64,000 nucleotides of DNA from SXTU01 sp964496695 (GCA_964496695.1 CAZCBE010000001.1:201265-265264); one strand, 5' to 3'. Counted from the first letter of the stretch, positions 29,647 through 38,407 are shown. The notes: generated from the sequence alone by a model not told the origin. Program-made: numbers and translations.

Positions 29647-29719
29647 GGACTGGGCATGGTGCAATGCAGGGTAGTAGCAACCCGTGCCGAGTCAAGCAGC
29701 CGATGCGGGGCTTTTGACC

Positions 29720-30400
29720 CTACTTTGCCCGGCGCTCGACCACCTCGACGGCGGCCTTGTTCTTCACAATCCGGCCCGGGCCGACGGCTCCGCGCCAGTT
29801 CGTGAGCGGATACATGAGGGTGGCGCGACCGATCACGCTGCCCGGGTTCAGGACCGAGTTGCACCCGATGTCGGCCTTGTCCCCCAGCATCGCGCCAAAC
29901 TTGCGCAGGCCGGTGTCGTGCGGCCGGCCGTTGACCTCGACGGTCACATTGCCGGGGAGCGACTTAAGGTTGGAGAGGATGACGCCCGCTCCCAGGTGGG
30001 CCTTGTGGCCAAGGATGGAGTCACCGACATAGTTGAAGTGCGCCACCTGGCAGCCGTTGAAGACGAGGCTGTGCTTGAGTTCACAGGAGTTGCCAATGAC
30101 GCACCCGTCCCCAATGAGCACATGGTCGCGGATGTAGGCCCCGTGGCGGATCTCGCAGTTCCGCCCGATAATGGCCGGGCCCTTGATCATCACCCCGTCC
30201 TCGATGACGGTGCCCTCGCCGATGATGACGCGCTTGCCGAGGGTGACCCCGGGCCCAAACGCATGCGCCTCCAGCGGCCGCACATGGGCCTCGACGTAGG
30301 CTTTCAGCCCTTTGAGCGCGTCCCAGGCGAATTCGCAGCCGTCAAACAACGCGGCGTGCTCCGTCTGCGACAGGTCGAAGAGGTCGGTCGGCTTGAACAT
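29720..30400 (-). CDS. Left-handed beta-helix (hexapeptide repeat) acyl/nucleotidyl-sugar transferase-like protein
   Basis: 226 residues. From about residue 50 to 200 there are hexapeptide repeats of the [LIV]-G-x4 kind (VTLGKRVIIGEGTVIEDGVM, AIIGRNCEIRHGAYIRDHVL, CVIGNSCELKHSLVF), forming a left-handed beta helix like the C-terminal acetyltransferase domain of GlmU. The conserved HFNYVGDSILG and NLKSLPGNVTV segments fit glucosamine-1-phosphate acetyltransferase-like proteins, but no uridylyltransferase domain is present. A role in UDP-GlcNAc or surface-sugar synthesis is likely; exact substrate uncertain. Separate from neighbours. Confidence 0.85.
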   Translation of the reverse strand: MFKPTDLFDLSQTEHAALFDGCEFAWDALKGLKAYVEAHVRPLEAHAFGPGVTLGKRVIIGEGTVIEDGVMIKGPAIIGRNCEIRHGAYIRDHVLIGDGCVIGNSCELKHSLVFNGCQVAHFNYVGDSILGHKAHLGAGVILSNLKSLPGNVTVEVNGRPHDTGLRKFGAMLGDKADIGCNSVLNPGSVIGRATLMYPLTNWRGAVGPGRIVKNKAAVEVVERRAK

Positions 30401-30467
30401 GCGCAGAGGCTAGGCGAAGCCCGGGCGACGGCAAAACGAAAAGTGCTCCCGCAGGCAACGATACCGC

Positions 30468-30535
30468 CGGAGCGCCGGCCTCCGACCCGGCGTGATCACC
30501 TCGGTCAGCACGCCGGGCCGGAGACCGGCGCTCCG
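30468..30535. repeat. Palindromic element family F
   Basis: Arms 30468-30494 (CGGAGCGCCGGCCTCC...) and 30509-30535 pair at 25 of 27 positions around a 14-base loop. It lies between the two minus-strand genes. Fragments of the same sequence type appear near 41025-41043. Confidence 0.7.
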
Positions 30536-30568
30536 CTTTCAGACGAAGTGGAACCCCGTCGGCTCCGC

Positions 30569-31885
30569 TCAGTTCCCGGCCTTCACCAGCTTCCAGATCT
30601 TGCCGGAGTTGTTGCCCAGCGCGCCGGTCTGGTTGGTGAGCACGTAAAGTTCGCCGTCCTTGTCCTCGCCGAAGGCCCACACGTAGGCCCCGATGCCCTG
30701 GCCGGTGTGGGACTCGGGTTCGAGGTGGTCCAAGGTCCACTTGCCATCCGCGCCCTTGGCCGCCACGTAGAGGACGCCTTGCGGCAGGCCCATGTTCTTC
30801 GACCAGTCGGCGAAGACATACTTGCCGGTGAGCTGAGGCAGCGCCTTGCCGCGATAGACATAACCGCCGGTGACGCTGCGGCCTTTGCCGTCCTGCGGGA
30901 AACCCGCGAGGTTCCCATAGACGAGGATGGGGTCCACGAACTTGGCGTTGCCGGGATCGAAGTAGGGCTTCTCCAGCGGGGTCAGTTCCTTCTTCGGGTT
31001 GAACCACTCGGCGCCCTCACGCAGGTTCCAGCCGTAGTTGCCGCCCTTGACGATGATGTTCACCTCTTCCCAGCGGCTCTGGCCGACCTCGACCTCGAAC
31101 AACTCGCGGTTCCCGCCCCGGTCGAAGCTCATGCCCCACGGATTGCGGATGCCCCACGCGTAGATCTCCGGCAGGCCGCCGCCCTTGGCGAACGGATTGT
31201 CCATGGGGATGCCGTAGTTCTTGCCTGCGGCCGGCTTGTCCACGTCAATGCGCACGATCTTGCCCAGCAGCGTGTTGAGGTCCTGACCGTTGCCCCGCGG
31301 GCCGCGCGCCTTGTCCTTGTCGTCCTTGTTGATGTCGTTCTTGTGTCCGCCATCGCCGACCCCGAGGTAGAGGAAGCCGTCCGGGCCGAAGGCGATGCGC
31401 CCACCGTTGTGGTTGAAGTAGGGCTGGTCAATCTGGAGGACGATGCGCTCGGTGCTCAGGTCGCCGGTGTCGCCCTTGGCCGTGAACTCGGAGATGTTCA
31501 TCGTGTGGTCCCAGGCCTCGGGGACGCCGGCGCGCTTCTCGGCGCTGTAGCAGACGTAAAACTTGTGGTTCACGGCAAACTTCGGGTGCAGCGCCAGGCC
31601 CAGCACGCCGCGTTCATCGAACTTGCCGAAATTGATCTTCAGCTTCTTGGTGAAGTCGGCGAAGGGCTTGAGGTTTCCCTCGGGCGTCATCAGATGCACC
31701 GGCCCGACCTGCTCGGCGACGAGCATCCGCTTGCCGTCGAAGTCCGTGAGCACCGAGGGAGCCGTGAGGTTCGTGACGACGAGCTTGAGCGCGACACCGC
31801 TCTTGCCCTCGGCGGCAAGGGCAGCGAAGGAGGTGGCGGCGAGCGTGAAGACAGCGCACAGCCGGGCGAAGGAAAGTGCTTTCAT
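30569..31885 (-). CDS. PQQ-dependent sugar dehydrogenase-like (GSDH family) secreted protein
   Basis: 438 residues from ATG 31885 with a clear Sec signal (MKALSFARLCAVFTLAATSFAALAAEG). Six-bladed propeller of the glucose/sorbosone dehydrogenase family: ERGVLGLALHPKFAVNHKFY, YFNHNGGRIAFGPDGFLYLG (His-Asn-Gly-Gly motif), GDGGHKNDINKDDKDKARGP, WGIRNPWGMSFDR and NYGWNLREGAEWF. Family members oxidise sugars or aldoses in the periplasm using PQQ; many PVC members have unproven substrates. No PQQ synthesis gene is visible here. Single gene, minus strand. Confidence 0.87.
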   Translation of the reverse strand: MKALSFARLCAVFTLAATSFAALAAEGKSGVALKLVVTNLTAPSVLTDFDGKRMLVAEQVGPVHLMTPEGNLKPFADFTKKLKINFGKFDERGVLGLALHPKFAVNHKFYVCYSAEKRAGVPEAWDHTMNISEFTAKGDTGDLSTERIVLQIDQPYFNHNGGRIAFGPDGFLYLGVGDGGHKNDINKDDKDKARGPRGNGQDLNTLLGKIVRIDVDKPAAGKNYGIPMDNPFAKGGGLPEIYAWGIRNPWGMSFDRGGNRELFEVEVGQSRWEEVNIIVKGGNYGWNLREGAEWFNPKKELTPLEKPYFDPGNAKFVDPILVYGNLAGFPQDGKGRSVTGGYVYRGKALPQLTGKYVFADWSKNMGLPQGVLYVAAKGADGKWTLDHLEPESHTGQGIGAYVWAFGEDKDGELYVLTNQTGALGNNSGKIWKLVKAGN

Positions 31886-32070
31886 GCGCGGGAGTGTAGG
31901 GAGGCGCGAGGCGGTGACAAGCCGGGGATTCAAATTCCAAAATCCAAATCCCAAGCGCCAAAGAAGCTCCAAATTTCAACCTGCATTGGCTGGGGCGGTC
32001 AGGCGAGGGCGCATCTCAGTTTTTTGTCGGGGTGCCGACGCGGCCTGCAATCACCCCGGAGGGGTGTCAT

Positions 32071-32105
32071 GTGAATAGCCGTGGGTGAAACCCACGGCTA
32101 TTCAC
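32071..32105. repeat. Perfect 16-bp-stem hairpin repeat
   Basis: GTGAATAGCCGTGGGT (32071-32086) and its exact complement (32090-32105) with a GAA loop. It is just downstream of the sialidase stop (32194), so it could end that transcript, though no T run follows. The rest of the 31886-32193 gap holds TTTGGA/CCAAAT-type short repeats and no gene. Confidence 0.75.
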
Positions 32106-32193
32106 CTTGAAGCCCTCCGGGCTTCTCCACTCGGTCAGATGCGCCATTTGGAGTTTGGAGCTTTGCCAAAATCCCGGCCCAAAACCAGAGCTC

Positions 32194-33429
32194 CTACTTG
32201 AGCGCATCCTTCCCATCCGTGAGCCATTCCAGATTGAAGCGGGCGACGGTGAGCGAGCCGGTGCGGTAGATGTCCTTCCCGTCCGTGCTGCCGCGCTCGT
32301 AGAAGAGGAGAATCGTCCCATCCTTTGCCACCGCCAGGTCACTGTAGCCGCTGAAGCCCGGCTCGATGGTCTTGCTGACCGGCCACGTCTTGGCCTCGTC
32401 ATAGCTCAGCTTCACCGAGACGTTCTTGCGGTCGCGGCCCTTGCCGGGCGCTTCCTTGCCATCGGCGCGGGAGAGGTTGTTGGGGTTGGAAAAGAGCAGG
32501 CGGTTCTTCGCGGGCGCTTCACTGAGGCGCACCATCGAGGCCATGCAGATGGGCTCCAAAAGCTCCTCGTGGAACTGCGGCTTGCTCCAGCCTGTCGCGC
32601 CGTCGCGGCTGGTGGTGAGCAGGCGGCGGTTCGCCTTGGACTCGCTGCGCATGTTCAGCAGCACGCGCTCGTCGGCGAGCTGCACGGCGCAGGTTTCGTT
32701 CGGGATGTTCCAGTCGCCCTCGTTCGGCCCGGCGATCTCGCCGCGCGACCAGACGCGGCCGAGATCATCGCTGTAAATCACCGATGTGACCGAAGGCCGG
32801 TGCGCGTGACCGCCGGTGCCGAGCGAGAGCCACACCGGCACGACCAGCCGGCCCGTCTTCAACTGGATGCCGTGGCCGGGCCCGGTCGCGAGCACCTTCC
32901 ACTCATACTCCGGGCGGAACTTGTCGAACGACGCAGTGATCTCCACCGGCGCGCTGAAGGTCACGCCGTCGTCATCCGTGCGGAGGTAGAAGCAGCGGGC
33001 GTATTCGAGGCAGAAGAGGAAATGCACCGCGCCGTTCGAGTCCGGGATCGCGACCGGGTTGTTGTAGGTGACCTCATCCGTGGTCGCGAGCTTCTGCGCG
33101 AGCGCCACGGGGTTCTTCGCCTTCGGCCCCGGCACATGGGCGATATTCGTGCGCGCCCCCCACGTCTTGCCGCCGTCGGTCGAGCGGCGGAGAAGGATGT
33201 CAATCGTGCCCCAGTCGCCCCGGTCGCTCTTGCGCGCCTCGCAATAGGCCAGCACCGTCCCGCGCCGCGTGGTGACGATGCCGGGGATGCGATAGAGCGC
33301 GTAGCCCTCCTTGGCCGCCTCGAAGAGGTCCACCTTTTCAAGCAGCGGCGCGGCCGCGTGGGCCGGGCTGGTGAAGGCGCCCAGGGCAAGCGTGAGCAGG
33401 CAGAGGCAGAAGCGAGTCGGTCGGTTCAT
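32194..33429 (-). CDS. Secreted exo-alpha-sialidase (BNR/GH33-like)
   Basis: 411 residues. Signal peptide (MNRPTRFCLCLLTLALGAFT ... AHA). Sialidase beta-propeller: YALYRIPGIV (the R-I-P motif with a catalytic-triad Arg), CEARKSDRGDWG, Asp-boxes STDGGKTW, TDDDGVTF, SDDLGRVW and SYDEAKTW, and a late SGYSDLAVAKDGTILLFYER with a triad Tyr/Glu region. It releases terminal sialic acids from glycans outside the cell. The neighbouring prepilin and GntR/LacI-type regulator suggest a glycan-response locus; none of the genes overlap. Confident in family, moderate on substrate. Confidence 0.9.
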   Translation of the reverse strand: MNRPTRFCLCLLTLALGAFTSPAHAAAPLLEKVDLFEAAKEGYALYRIPGIVTTRRGTVLAYCEARKSDRGDWGTIDILLRRSTDGGKTWGARTNIAHVPGPKAKNPVALAQKLATTDEVTYNNPVAIPDSNGAVHFLFCLEYARCFYLRTDDDGVTFSAPVEITASFDKFRPEYEWKVLATGPGHGIQLKTGRLVVPVWLSLGTGGHAHRPSVTSVIYSDDLGRVWSRGEIAGPNEGDWNIPNETCAVQLADERVLLNMRSESKANRRLLTTSRDGATGWSKPQFHEELLEPICMASMVRLSEAPAKNRLLFSNPNNLSRADGKEAPGKGRDRKNVSVKLSYDEAKTWPVSKTIEPGFSGYSDLAVAKDGTILLFYERGSTDGKDIYRTGSLTVARFNLEWLTDGKDALK

Positions 33430-33536
33430 GAGGATGAGTTTGATTCGGGCACGATTTCAGACGACGGCGGAGGCGCGTGGGTTCAGCCGAGGATTGAAAT
33501 GCCATGGAGCAGCCCATTGCAACTGCGCACGCCCCT

Positions 33537-34310
33537 TCACTGCGGCACCGAGGTGCGCGCCGCGAGCCAGTCGTAGTCCGCTCCGCCGGCGACATTGTAA
33601 GCCCCGATCAGCGTGTTGGGATCGGTCCACTTGTGAATCTCCACATGGCCGTCCGCGAAGGAGAGGCCGCCGGCGCGATTGTGGTAGGTGGCGGGGGTGT
33701 TGACCATCACCTTGCTGGTGAGATAGGGCGCGCTGATGTCCACCACGCCCATGCAGTCGTCAATCGTGCTGGGATTTTCATCCCAGAACAGCCACAGGTC
33801 GCTCGGGCGGAGCACGCTGTCGAGGCGCTGGAACCAGACGTGGGTGGCCGGGTTCACCCGGGGGCTGGACGGCGCGCCGCTGGCCAGGCCGCCGAAAAAC
33901 ATGTTCATCGAGAGGCTGCGGGCCCGGGGGACGCCGTTGGTCGTGGTCTTGTCAGCGGGGCACTTGAAGACGTTGGCGGCCTGGGCATAGCGGCCGAGCA
34001 GGGAGTTGAGCAGCAGCGTGGAATTCGTGGCCTCGGCGAGGGTGCGGAGGTCGCCGGCGGCCCACGTCTGGCCTGGGGTGGAGGTCGGAGCGTTATAGAC
34101 GAGGCGGTTGTTGAAGTCCTCGGCGTAGAGGTGCCAGGCGAGCTGCATCTGCTTGAGGTTGCTCACGCAGACCGCGCCCTGGCCCTTCTGCTTGGCCTTG
34201 CCCAGCGCCGGCAGCAGCAGCCCCGCCAGAATGGCGATGATGGCGATGACGACGAGCAATTCGATGAGGGTGAAGGCCGGCGGGGCCGGGCGGCGGGCAG
34301 AGCAGTTCAT
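33537..34310 (-). CDS. Prepilin-type protein with H-x9-DG motif
   Basis: 257 residues from ATG 34310. Canonical AFTLIELLVVIAIIAILAGL prepilin signal, then LKQMQLAWHLYAEDFNNRLV. The C-terminal HNRAGGLSFADG is the H-x9-DG motif. It starts 25 bases downstream of the GntR/LacI-type regulator gene on the same strand and is followed by the sialidase gene after 107 bases, so the three may be one transcript. Role as for the other members: exported and processed, possibly part of a pseudopilus or surface coat. Confidence 0.87.
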   Translation of the reverse strand: MNCSARRPAPPAFTLIELLVVIAIIAILAGLLLPALGKAKQKGQGAVCVSNLKQMQLAWHLYAEDFNNRLVYNAPTSTPGQTWAAGDLRTLAEATNSTLLLNSLLGRYAQAANVFKCPADKTTTNGVPRARSLSMNMFFGGLASGAPSSPRVNPATHVWFQRLDSVLRPSDLWLFWDENPSTIDDCMGVVDISAPYLTSKVMVNTPATYHNRAGGLSFADGHVEIHKWTDPNTLIGAYNVAGGADYDWLAARTSVPQ

Positions 34311-34335
34311 GGCCGGTGTGGCAGATGGTTCGCCC

Positions 34336-35466
34336 TTACAGTGCCCCACCGGCGGCGGAGGACAAGGGGCGGGAACTTGTCTGTTTCCAAGACAAGTTGC
34401 CCAGCGTCTCGCCCGGGATGAACTCCGGCTCCAGCCGTTGATCCAGCGTGCGCACCACGTCGCCGCGCGCCAGGGCCAGCACCACCCGCGACAGGCTGCG
34501 CGCAAACCGCGTGGGCGGCAGCACGTAGCGCGCGACCGATGGCACCACGAAGTCCAGGAACGGCTCGCTGTCCCGGGCGATGAGCGAGACCTCGCCGGGC
34601 ACGGCGAGGCCGCTGCGCGCCAGCCACCCCAGCGCGGTCAGCACAAAGGCCGAGTTGGCCACCAGCACGGCGGTGGGCGGCGAGGGGGCGCGGAACTCCT
34701 GCGCCAGCACCCGCGTGATGCCCGCCACCGTGCTGTCATGCAGGGCTGCCCGGACACTGGCTCCGTCCACCCGGGCACAGGCGGCCTGCGCGCCTTCGAG
34801 GGTCTTCAAGTCCCCCGCAAAACCACCCTCCCGGGCTAGCACCAGCAATCGCCGGTGGTGGCGGCTGAGAAACTGCGCCGCGGCGTGCTGGCCGATGGCC
34901 TGATAATCCACATCCACTGAATGCACCTGCATCTCCGCGTGACGCGAGCCGGCCACCGCGCAGGGCAGCGCGCGGGCAGAGAACCAGCGCTGCATCGGCT
35001 CCGTGGAGAGATACAGCACCCACGCCGCAGGCCGGAGGTCGCGCGCGAGCCGTTCCAGCGCCGCCTCGGGACGCGCGGAGAAGCAGACCCGGCTCGTGTG
35101 AACTTCCAGATGGCAGCCCGTCTCGGCCAGGTGCTCGCGGAGGTCGTCCATCCAATACATGGCGAACGTTCCCAGCCGGTGCGGCGGCTCCGGCGTGAGC
35201 AGCACCACGCGACGGCTGGGCGGAGACGATTGGCCGCGCACGGCCCGTTTCAGCACCGCACGCCGCCGGCCCTGCGACGAACTCAGCCAGCCTTCCCGCG
35301 TGAGCACGGCCAGCGCGGCGCGCAGGGTGGTGCGGCTGATCTGCAACTGCTGGCACAGTTCCAGTTCCCCCGGCAGATGCTCCGGCCACGAGCCGCCGCG
35401 CAAGCCCGTGCGCAGGATGTCCACGGTCTGGCTGACGAGCGACTTGCGTTGCAGCAGGCGGTGCAT
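34336..35466 (-). CDS. GntR-type HTH with LacI-type sensor domain, transcriptional regulator
   Basis: 376 residues. N-terminal winged helix-turn-helix of the GntR class (about 8-72: VSQTVDILRTGLRGGSWPEH, LCQQLQISRTTLRAALAVLT). A linker is followed by a LacI/GalR-like ligand-binding domain (about 85-350: VDVDYQAIGQHAAAQFLSRH, PTAVLVANSAFVLTALGWLA, GEVSLIARDSEPFLDF). Such fusions sense sugars or related small molecules in the cytoplasm. The downstream prepilin and sialidase genes are plausible targets, which would make this a glycan-responsive unit. Effector unknown. Confidence 0.87.
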   Translation of the reverse strand: MHRLLQRKSLVSQTVDILRTGLRGGSWPEHLPGELELCQQLQISRTTLRAALAVLTREGWLSSSQGRRRAVLKRAVRGQSSPPSRRVVLLTPEPPHRLGTFAMYWMDDLREHLAETGCHLEVHTSRVCFSARPEAALERLARDLRPAAWVLYLSTEPMQRWFSARALPCAVAGSRHAEMQVHSVDVDYQAIGQHAAAQFLSRHHRRLLVLAREGGFAGDLKTLEGAQAACARVDGASVRAALHDSTVAGITRVLAQEFRAPSPPTAVLVANSAFVLTALGWLARSGLAVPGEVSLIARDSEPFLDFVVPSVARYVLPPTRFARSLSRVVLALARGDVVRTLDQRLEPEFIPGETLGNLSWKQTSSRPLSSAAGGAL

Positions 35467-35532
35467 GGTGGACCGGCGGAGTCTGCGTCAAGCGCGGGGG
35501 AAGACAAACCGAGGGACCATCCCTCCTACTCC

Positions 35533-35602
35533 TAATCTTAATCCTAATCTTGCTCCTCGGATGGGAGCGTGAGGAGCGGGATTAAGATTAGGATTAAGAT
35601 TA
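35533..35602. repeat. TAATCTTAATCC inverted repeat
   Basis: TAATCTTAATCCTAATCTT (35533-35551) pairs perfectly with 35584-35602. A nested GCTCCTC/GAGGAGC stem (35552-35558, 35571-35577) extends the hairpin. Each arm is itself a near-tandem 6-mer repeat. It lies upstream of the regulator and downstream of the cytochrome gene, close to the latter's stop. Confidence 0.75.
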
Positions 35603-35625
35603 AGAGCAGAAGGGGTCTGCCACCC

Positions 35626-36738
35626 TCACTTCTTCTTCAGCGTCGTCAGATACTCCAGCAAATCCGCCAGCTCCTGCGCGGTGATCGCCTGCTGGAGGCC
35701 GGCGGGCATGATCGAGAGCTTGCTCTGCTGGCGGCGCGCGAGGTCCGCCTTCTTGAGCTTCGTCACCGCGCCGCCAACGGTCTTCACGGACACGTCCTCG
35801 CCCGTCTCGCTGACGATGAGGCCGAAGACTTCCTCGCCCGCCTTGGTCTCGACGGACCACGCCTCGAAGCCGAAGGAAATGCCGGCGCTGGGATCAAGAA
35901 TGGATTCCAGCAGCGCGTCCTTGGGCAGCTTGCTCCCGATCTCGGAGAGCGCCGGGCCGAAGTCCACGCCCTGCCCGTTCACCACATGGCACTTCGCGCA
36001 GCCGACCGCTTCACGGGAGAAGATTTCCGCGCCGCGCTTGGCGTCGCCCTTCATCGCGAGCAGTTCGGCCACGGGCGGCAGCGCCTTGTCGCCCTGGCCC
36101 GGCGGCAGCGGCAGCAGCTTCGCGGCCTCGGCCTTCAGCTCCGGCCAGCGGACCGCGTTCAGCTCGGCGGCGGCGGTGAACTTGAGGTCGGCGGGGAGCT
36201 TGTCTTCGGCGGCGAGCTTGAGCAGCGCGATCGCGCCGTCCTGCGTGCGGGCCAGGGCCCGAACAGCCGGCTTGCGGAGGGCCACGTCGCGCTTCGTGTC
36301 TGGGACGAGCGGGAGCAGGAGCGCGGGAAGCTGCTTCGCCCCGGTGTTGCCGAGGGCCTCGATGAGCTTCGCGGCGGCGACCGGGTCCTTGCCGTTGAGC
36401 GCGGCGGAGAGCGCGGCGGTGTCGCCGCTGGCGAGCACGAGCCGGAGCGCGGTGACGCCCGATTCGTCGGCGGGATTCTTCACGGCAACTTCGAGCAGGC
36501 CGGCATTCTGGTCCGCCAGCTTGAACTGCTCGACGAGCCGGACGAACTGCGGCGTGCCGCGCGTGGCGGCGAGCACCTTGCCGAGGGCTTCCTTCAGGCG
36601 CGGGTTGGCGTTGACCTGCTCGGGGCCGAGGCGGGTGAGCGCCTCGATCATGGTGTTGAGCTTGTCCGGTTCAATCGGCTGCGCGAAGGCGGCGGCGGCC
36701 ACGGCCAGCAGGCAAAACGTCGTGCGAAGTTTCATCAT
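35626..36738 (-). CDS. PVC-type heme-binding-domain c-type cytochrome
   Basis: 370 residues. Signal peptide (MMKLRTTFCLLAVAAAAFAQ). Residues 25-220 form Ala/Leu-rich helical HEAT-like repeats. A c-type heme site CAKCH (247-251) follows in GAEIFSREAVGCAKCHVVNG, then DFGPALSEIGSKLPKDALLE, SILDPSAGISFGFEAW, GLIVSETGEDV, the distal-Met segment LSIMPAGL and LADLLEYL. This order is the signature of the Planctomycetes/Verrucomicrobia heme-binding domain. It is probably a periplasmic electron carrier linked to a dehydrogenase; here it lacks the sugar-dehydrogenase domain often fused to it. Confidence 0.9.
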   Translation of the reverse strand: MMKLRTTFCLLAVAAAAFAQPIEPDKLNTMIEALTRLGPEQVNANPRLKEALGKVLAATRGTPQFVRLVEQFKLADQNAGLLEVAVKNPADESGVTALRLVLASGDTAALSAALNGKDPVAAAKLIEALGNTGAKQLPALLLPLVPDTKRDVALRKPAVRALARTQDGAIALLKLAAEDKLPADLKFTAAAELNAVRWPELKAEAAKLLPLPPGQGDKALPPVAELLAMKGDAKRGAEIFSREAVGCAKCHVVNGQGVDFGPALSEIGSKLPKDALLESILDPSAGISFGFEAWSVETKAGEEVFGLIVSETGEDVSVKTVGGAVTKLKKADLARRQQSKLSIMPAGLQQAITAQELADLLEYLTTLKKK

Positions 36739-36865
36739 CGTAGTGTCGGAAGATGCGATGAAATGGGCCGGGCTGGCGAGGGGAATGAAGCATCCGCCCC
36801 CCGCTCTGCTTTAAGCGCTCGGGGCCTCTCGCGGCTGCCCCTTCCGCCGCCAGACGTGGTCATGT

Positions 36866-38068
36866 TTATCTGGTCGCGGTGTCAGCCCGACGCGCCCAGC
36901 GGAGCTTGGCGGGGGAGGAGCGGGAGTTGTTGTGCCGTTCCTCGGGCGTGGGCCGGATGACTTCCTGGGCGATCGCTGAGTAAACACCGTCGCGCTCACC
37001 CGCTTCAAATGCCTTCTTCACCCGCCGGTCCTCGCCAGAGTGGAAGGTCAGGATGGCCACGCGTCCGCCGGGATTGAGGCACGCGGGCAGATGACGCAGC
37101 AGGGTGTCCAGCGCGGAGAACTCGTCGTTCACCGCGATGCGCAACGCCTGGAACACGCGCCGCACCGTGAGGTCCGCCTCGTCCTTGCCCACGGGCACCG
37201 CCGCGCGGACGGCAGCGGCCAGTTCCCGGGTGGTGGCAAAGCTCTGGCGGGCCAGCACCCGCGCGAGTTCATGGGCGCGTGGTTCGTCGGCGTTCTCCAT
37301 CAGCAAGGTCGCGAGCGCGTCCGGAGCAATCCGGGCCAGCAGCGCCGACGCGGACTGTCCGCGCTGCGGGTTCATGCGCATGTCGAGCGGCCCGTCGGAC
37401 TTCGTGGAGAAGCCGCGTGTAGGGTCGTCGAGTTGCATCGAAGACACGCCGAGGTCTGCGAGGATGCAGTCCGCCCCCGCCCGGTAGCAGCCGACGTGAG
37501 GAGGCTCCAATTGAGTTCCGTGTTCCGGGTTCTGCGTGCCGAGTTCAGAGTGAGCCTCCTCACGTCGGCTGCTACCGGTCCAGGTGGCCAGCGCCTGGGG
37601 CAGGCCGGCGAAGTTGCTGCGCACGGCGGTGAACACCTCCGGACCGAAGCCTGCCTCGCGCAGACGCGCCTCCGTCTTGGGCAGTTCCACCGGGTCGGCA
37701 TCCAGGCCGAGCAATCGCCCGCCGGGCTGGAGCCGCGCGAGCAGTTCGCGCGTGTGCCCGCCGTAGCCGAGCGTGCAATCCACCGCCACCTCGCCGGGCC
37801 GGGGCGCGAGCACCTCGAGAATCTCCGCCACCATGATGGGCCGGTGCGTGCCCGCCGGCGTCTTGCCGGACGCGAGCACCTTCGCGACCGTCTCGGCATA
37901 CCGCTGCGGGTCGCGCTCCTTGTATTTTTCCTCGAACCGGCGCGGGTTCTTGCCTGAGTAACGCGGGCGGCGGCGGTGCGGCGGCACGGGTGCGGAATGG
38001 TCAGGCGATGGCAAAGCGGAGTCGGTCACGTCGGTTGTGATTATGCTGGCAACGGGAACGGGGCGCAA
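36866..38068 (-). CDS. rsmH: 16S rRNA cytosine(1402)-N4-methyltransferase (RsmH) with an in-frame palindromic insertion
   Basis: 400 residues; the start at 38068 is TTG. An N-terminal extension (about 1-75, RYSGKNPRRFEEKYKERDPQ) precedes the RsmH core: HRPIMVAEILEVL, VDCTLGYGGHTRELL (SAM motif), LGLDADP, LADLGVSSMQLDD, GPLDMRMNP, RRVFQALRIAVNDE and AILTFHSGEDR. It methylates N4 of C1402 in the ribosomal P site. Between NFAGLPQALATW and ADCILADLGVSS, where other RsmH proteins have only a few residues, about 33 extra residues (about 164-196) are encoded by a 98-bp palindromic element (37481-37578). The frame is kept, so the protein may still fold with an exposed loop. Confidence 0.9.
   Translation of the reverse strand: MRPVPVASIITTDVTDSALPSPDHSAPVPPHRRRPRYSGKNPRRFEEKYKERDPQRYAETVAKVLASGKTPAGTHRPIMVAEILEVLAPRPGEVAVDCTLGYGGHTRELLARLQPGGRLLGLDADPVELPKTEARLREAGFGPEVFTAVRSNFAGLPQALATWTGSSRREEAHSELGTQNPEHGTQLEPPHVGCYRAGADCILADLGVSSMQLDDPTRGFSTKSDGPLDMRMNPQRGQSASALLARIAPDALATLLMENADEPRAHELARVLARQSFATTRELAAAVRAAVPVGKDEADLTVRRVFQALRIAVNDEFSALDTLLRHLPACLNPGGRVAILTFHSGEDRRVKKAFEAGERDGVYSAIAQEVIRPTPEERHNNSRSSPAKLRWARRADTATR
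37481..37578. repeat. Palindromic element family D inside rsmH
   Basis: Perfect 27-bp inverted ends: 37481-37507 (CCGGTAGCAGCCGACGTGAG...) and 37552-37578, separated by 44 bp. It lies wholly within the rsmH reading frame and is translated without a stop. Resembles in concept the protein-coding palindromic elements of Rickettsia. Confidence 0.9.
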
Positions 38069-38100
38069 TGAAGGCGCGGCTGGCTTCCACCTGCGACGCC

Positions 38101-38288
38101 TATGGAGTGCGGTGACTGGTCACCGCTTTCCGCAGGCGACTTGTCGCCGTCGGCAAGCCGGAGCGCGCCTGCGCCCGGCGGCCCGCAGCGCTCGCGCGAG
38201 CGCGAATGCCGCCTGACAATCCATCCGCAGCGCCCTCGACGGCGACGAGTCGCCTGCGGAAAGCGGCGAGAAGTCGCCGCACTCCATA
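38101..38288. repeat. MITE-like palindromic element family A, copy 2
   Basis: 188 bp with inverted ends TATGGAGTGCGGTGAC... and ...GCCGCACTCCATA, nested GGYGAC-NN-GTCRCC palindromes and a central GCGCTCGCGCGAGC shared with the copy at 3397-3581. It fills most of the 339-base gap between rsmH and the cyclase-TPR gene; nothing else is seen there. Confidence 0.87.
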
Positions 38289-38407
38289 GCGGTGCTCCGG
38301 ACGGGCTTGGGGCGTTGAAAACCTGCCCCTTCGCAGTGCTTCCCGCTGATTCGTTGCGTCTCGGTGGTCATTTCGGTTTGCAGCCGCGCGCGCGTCTCCG
38401 TGTTGCC

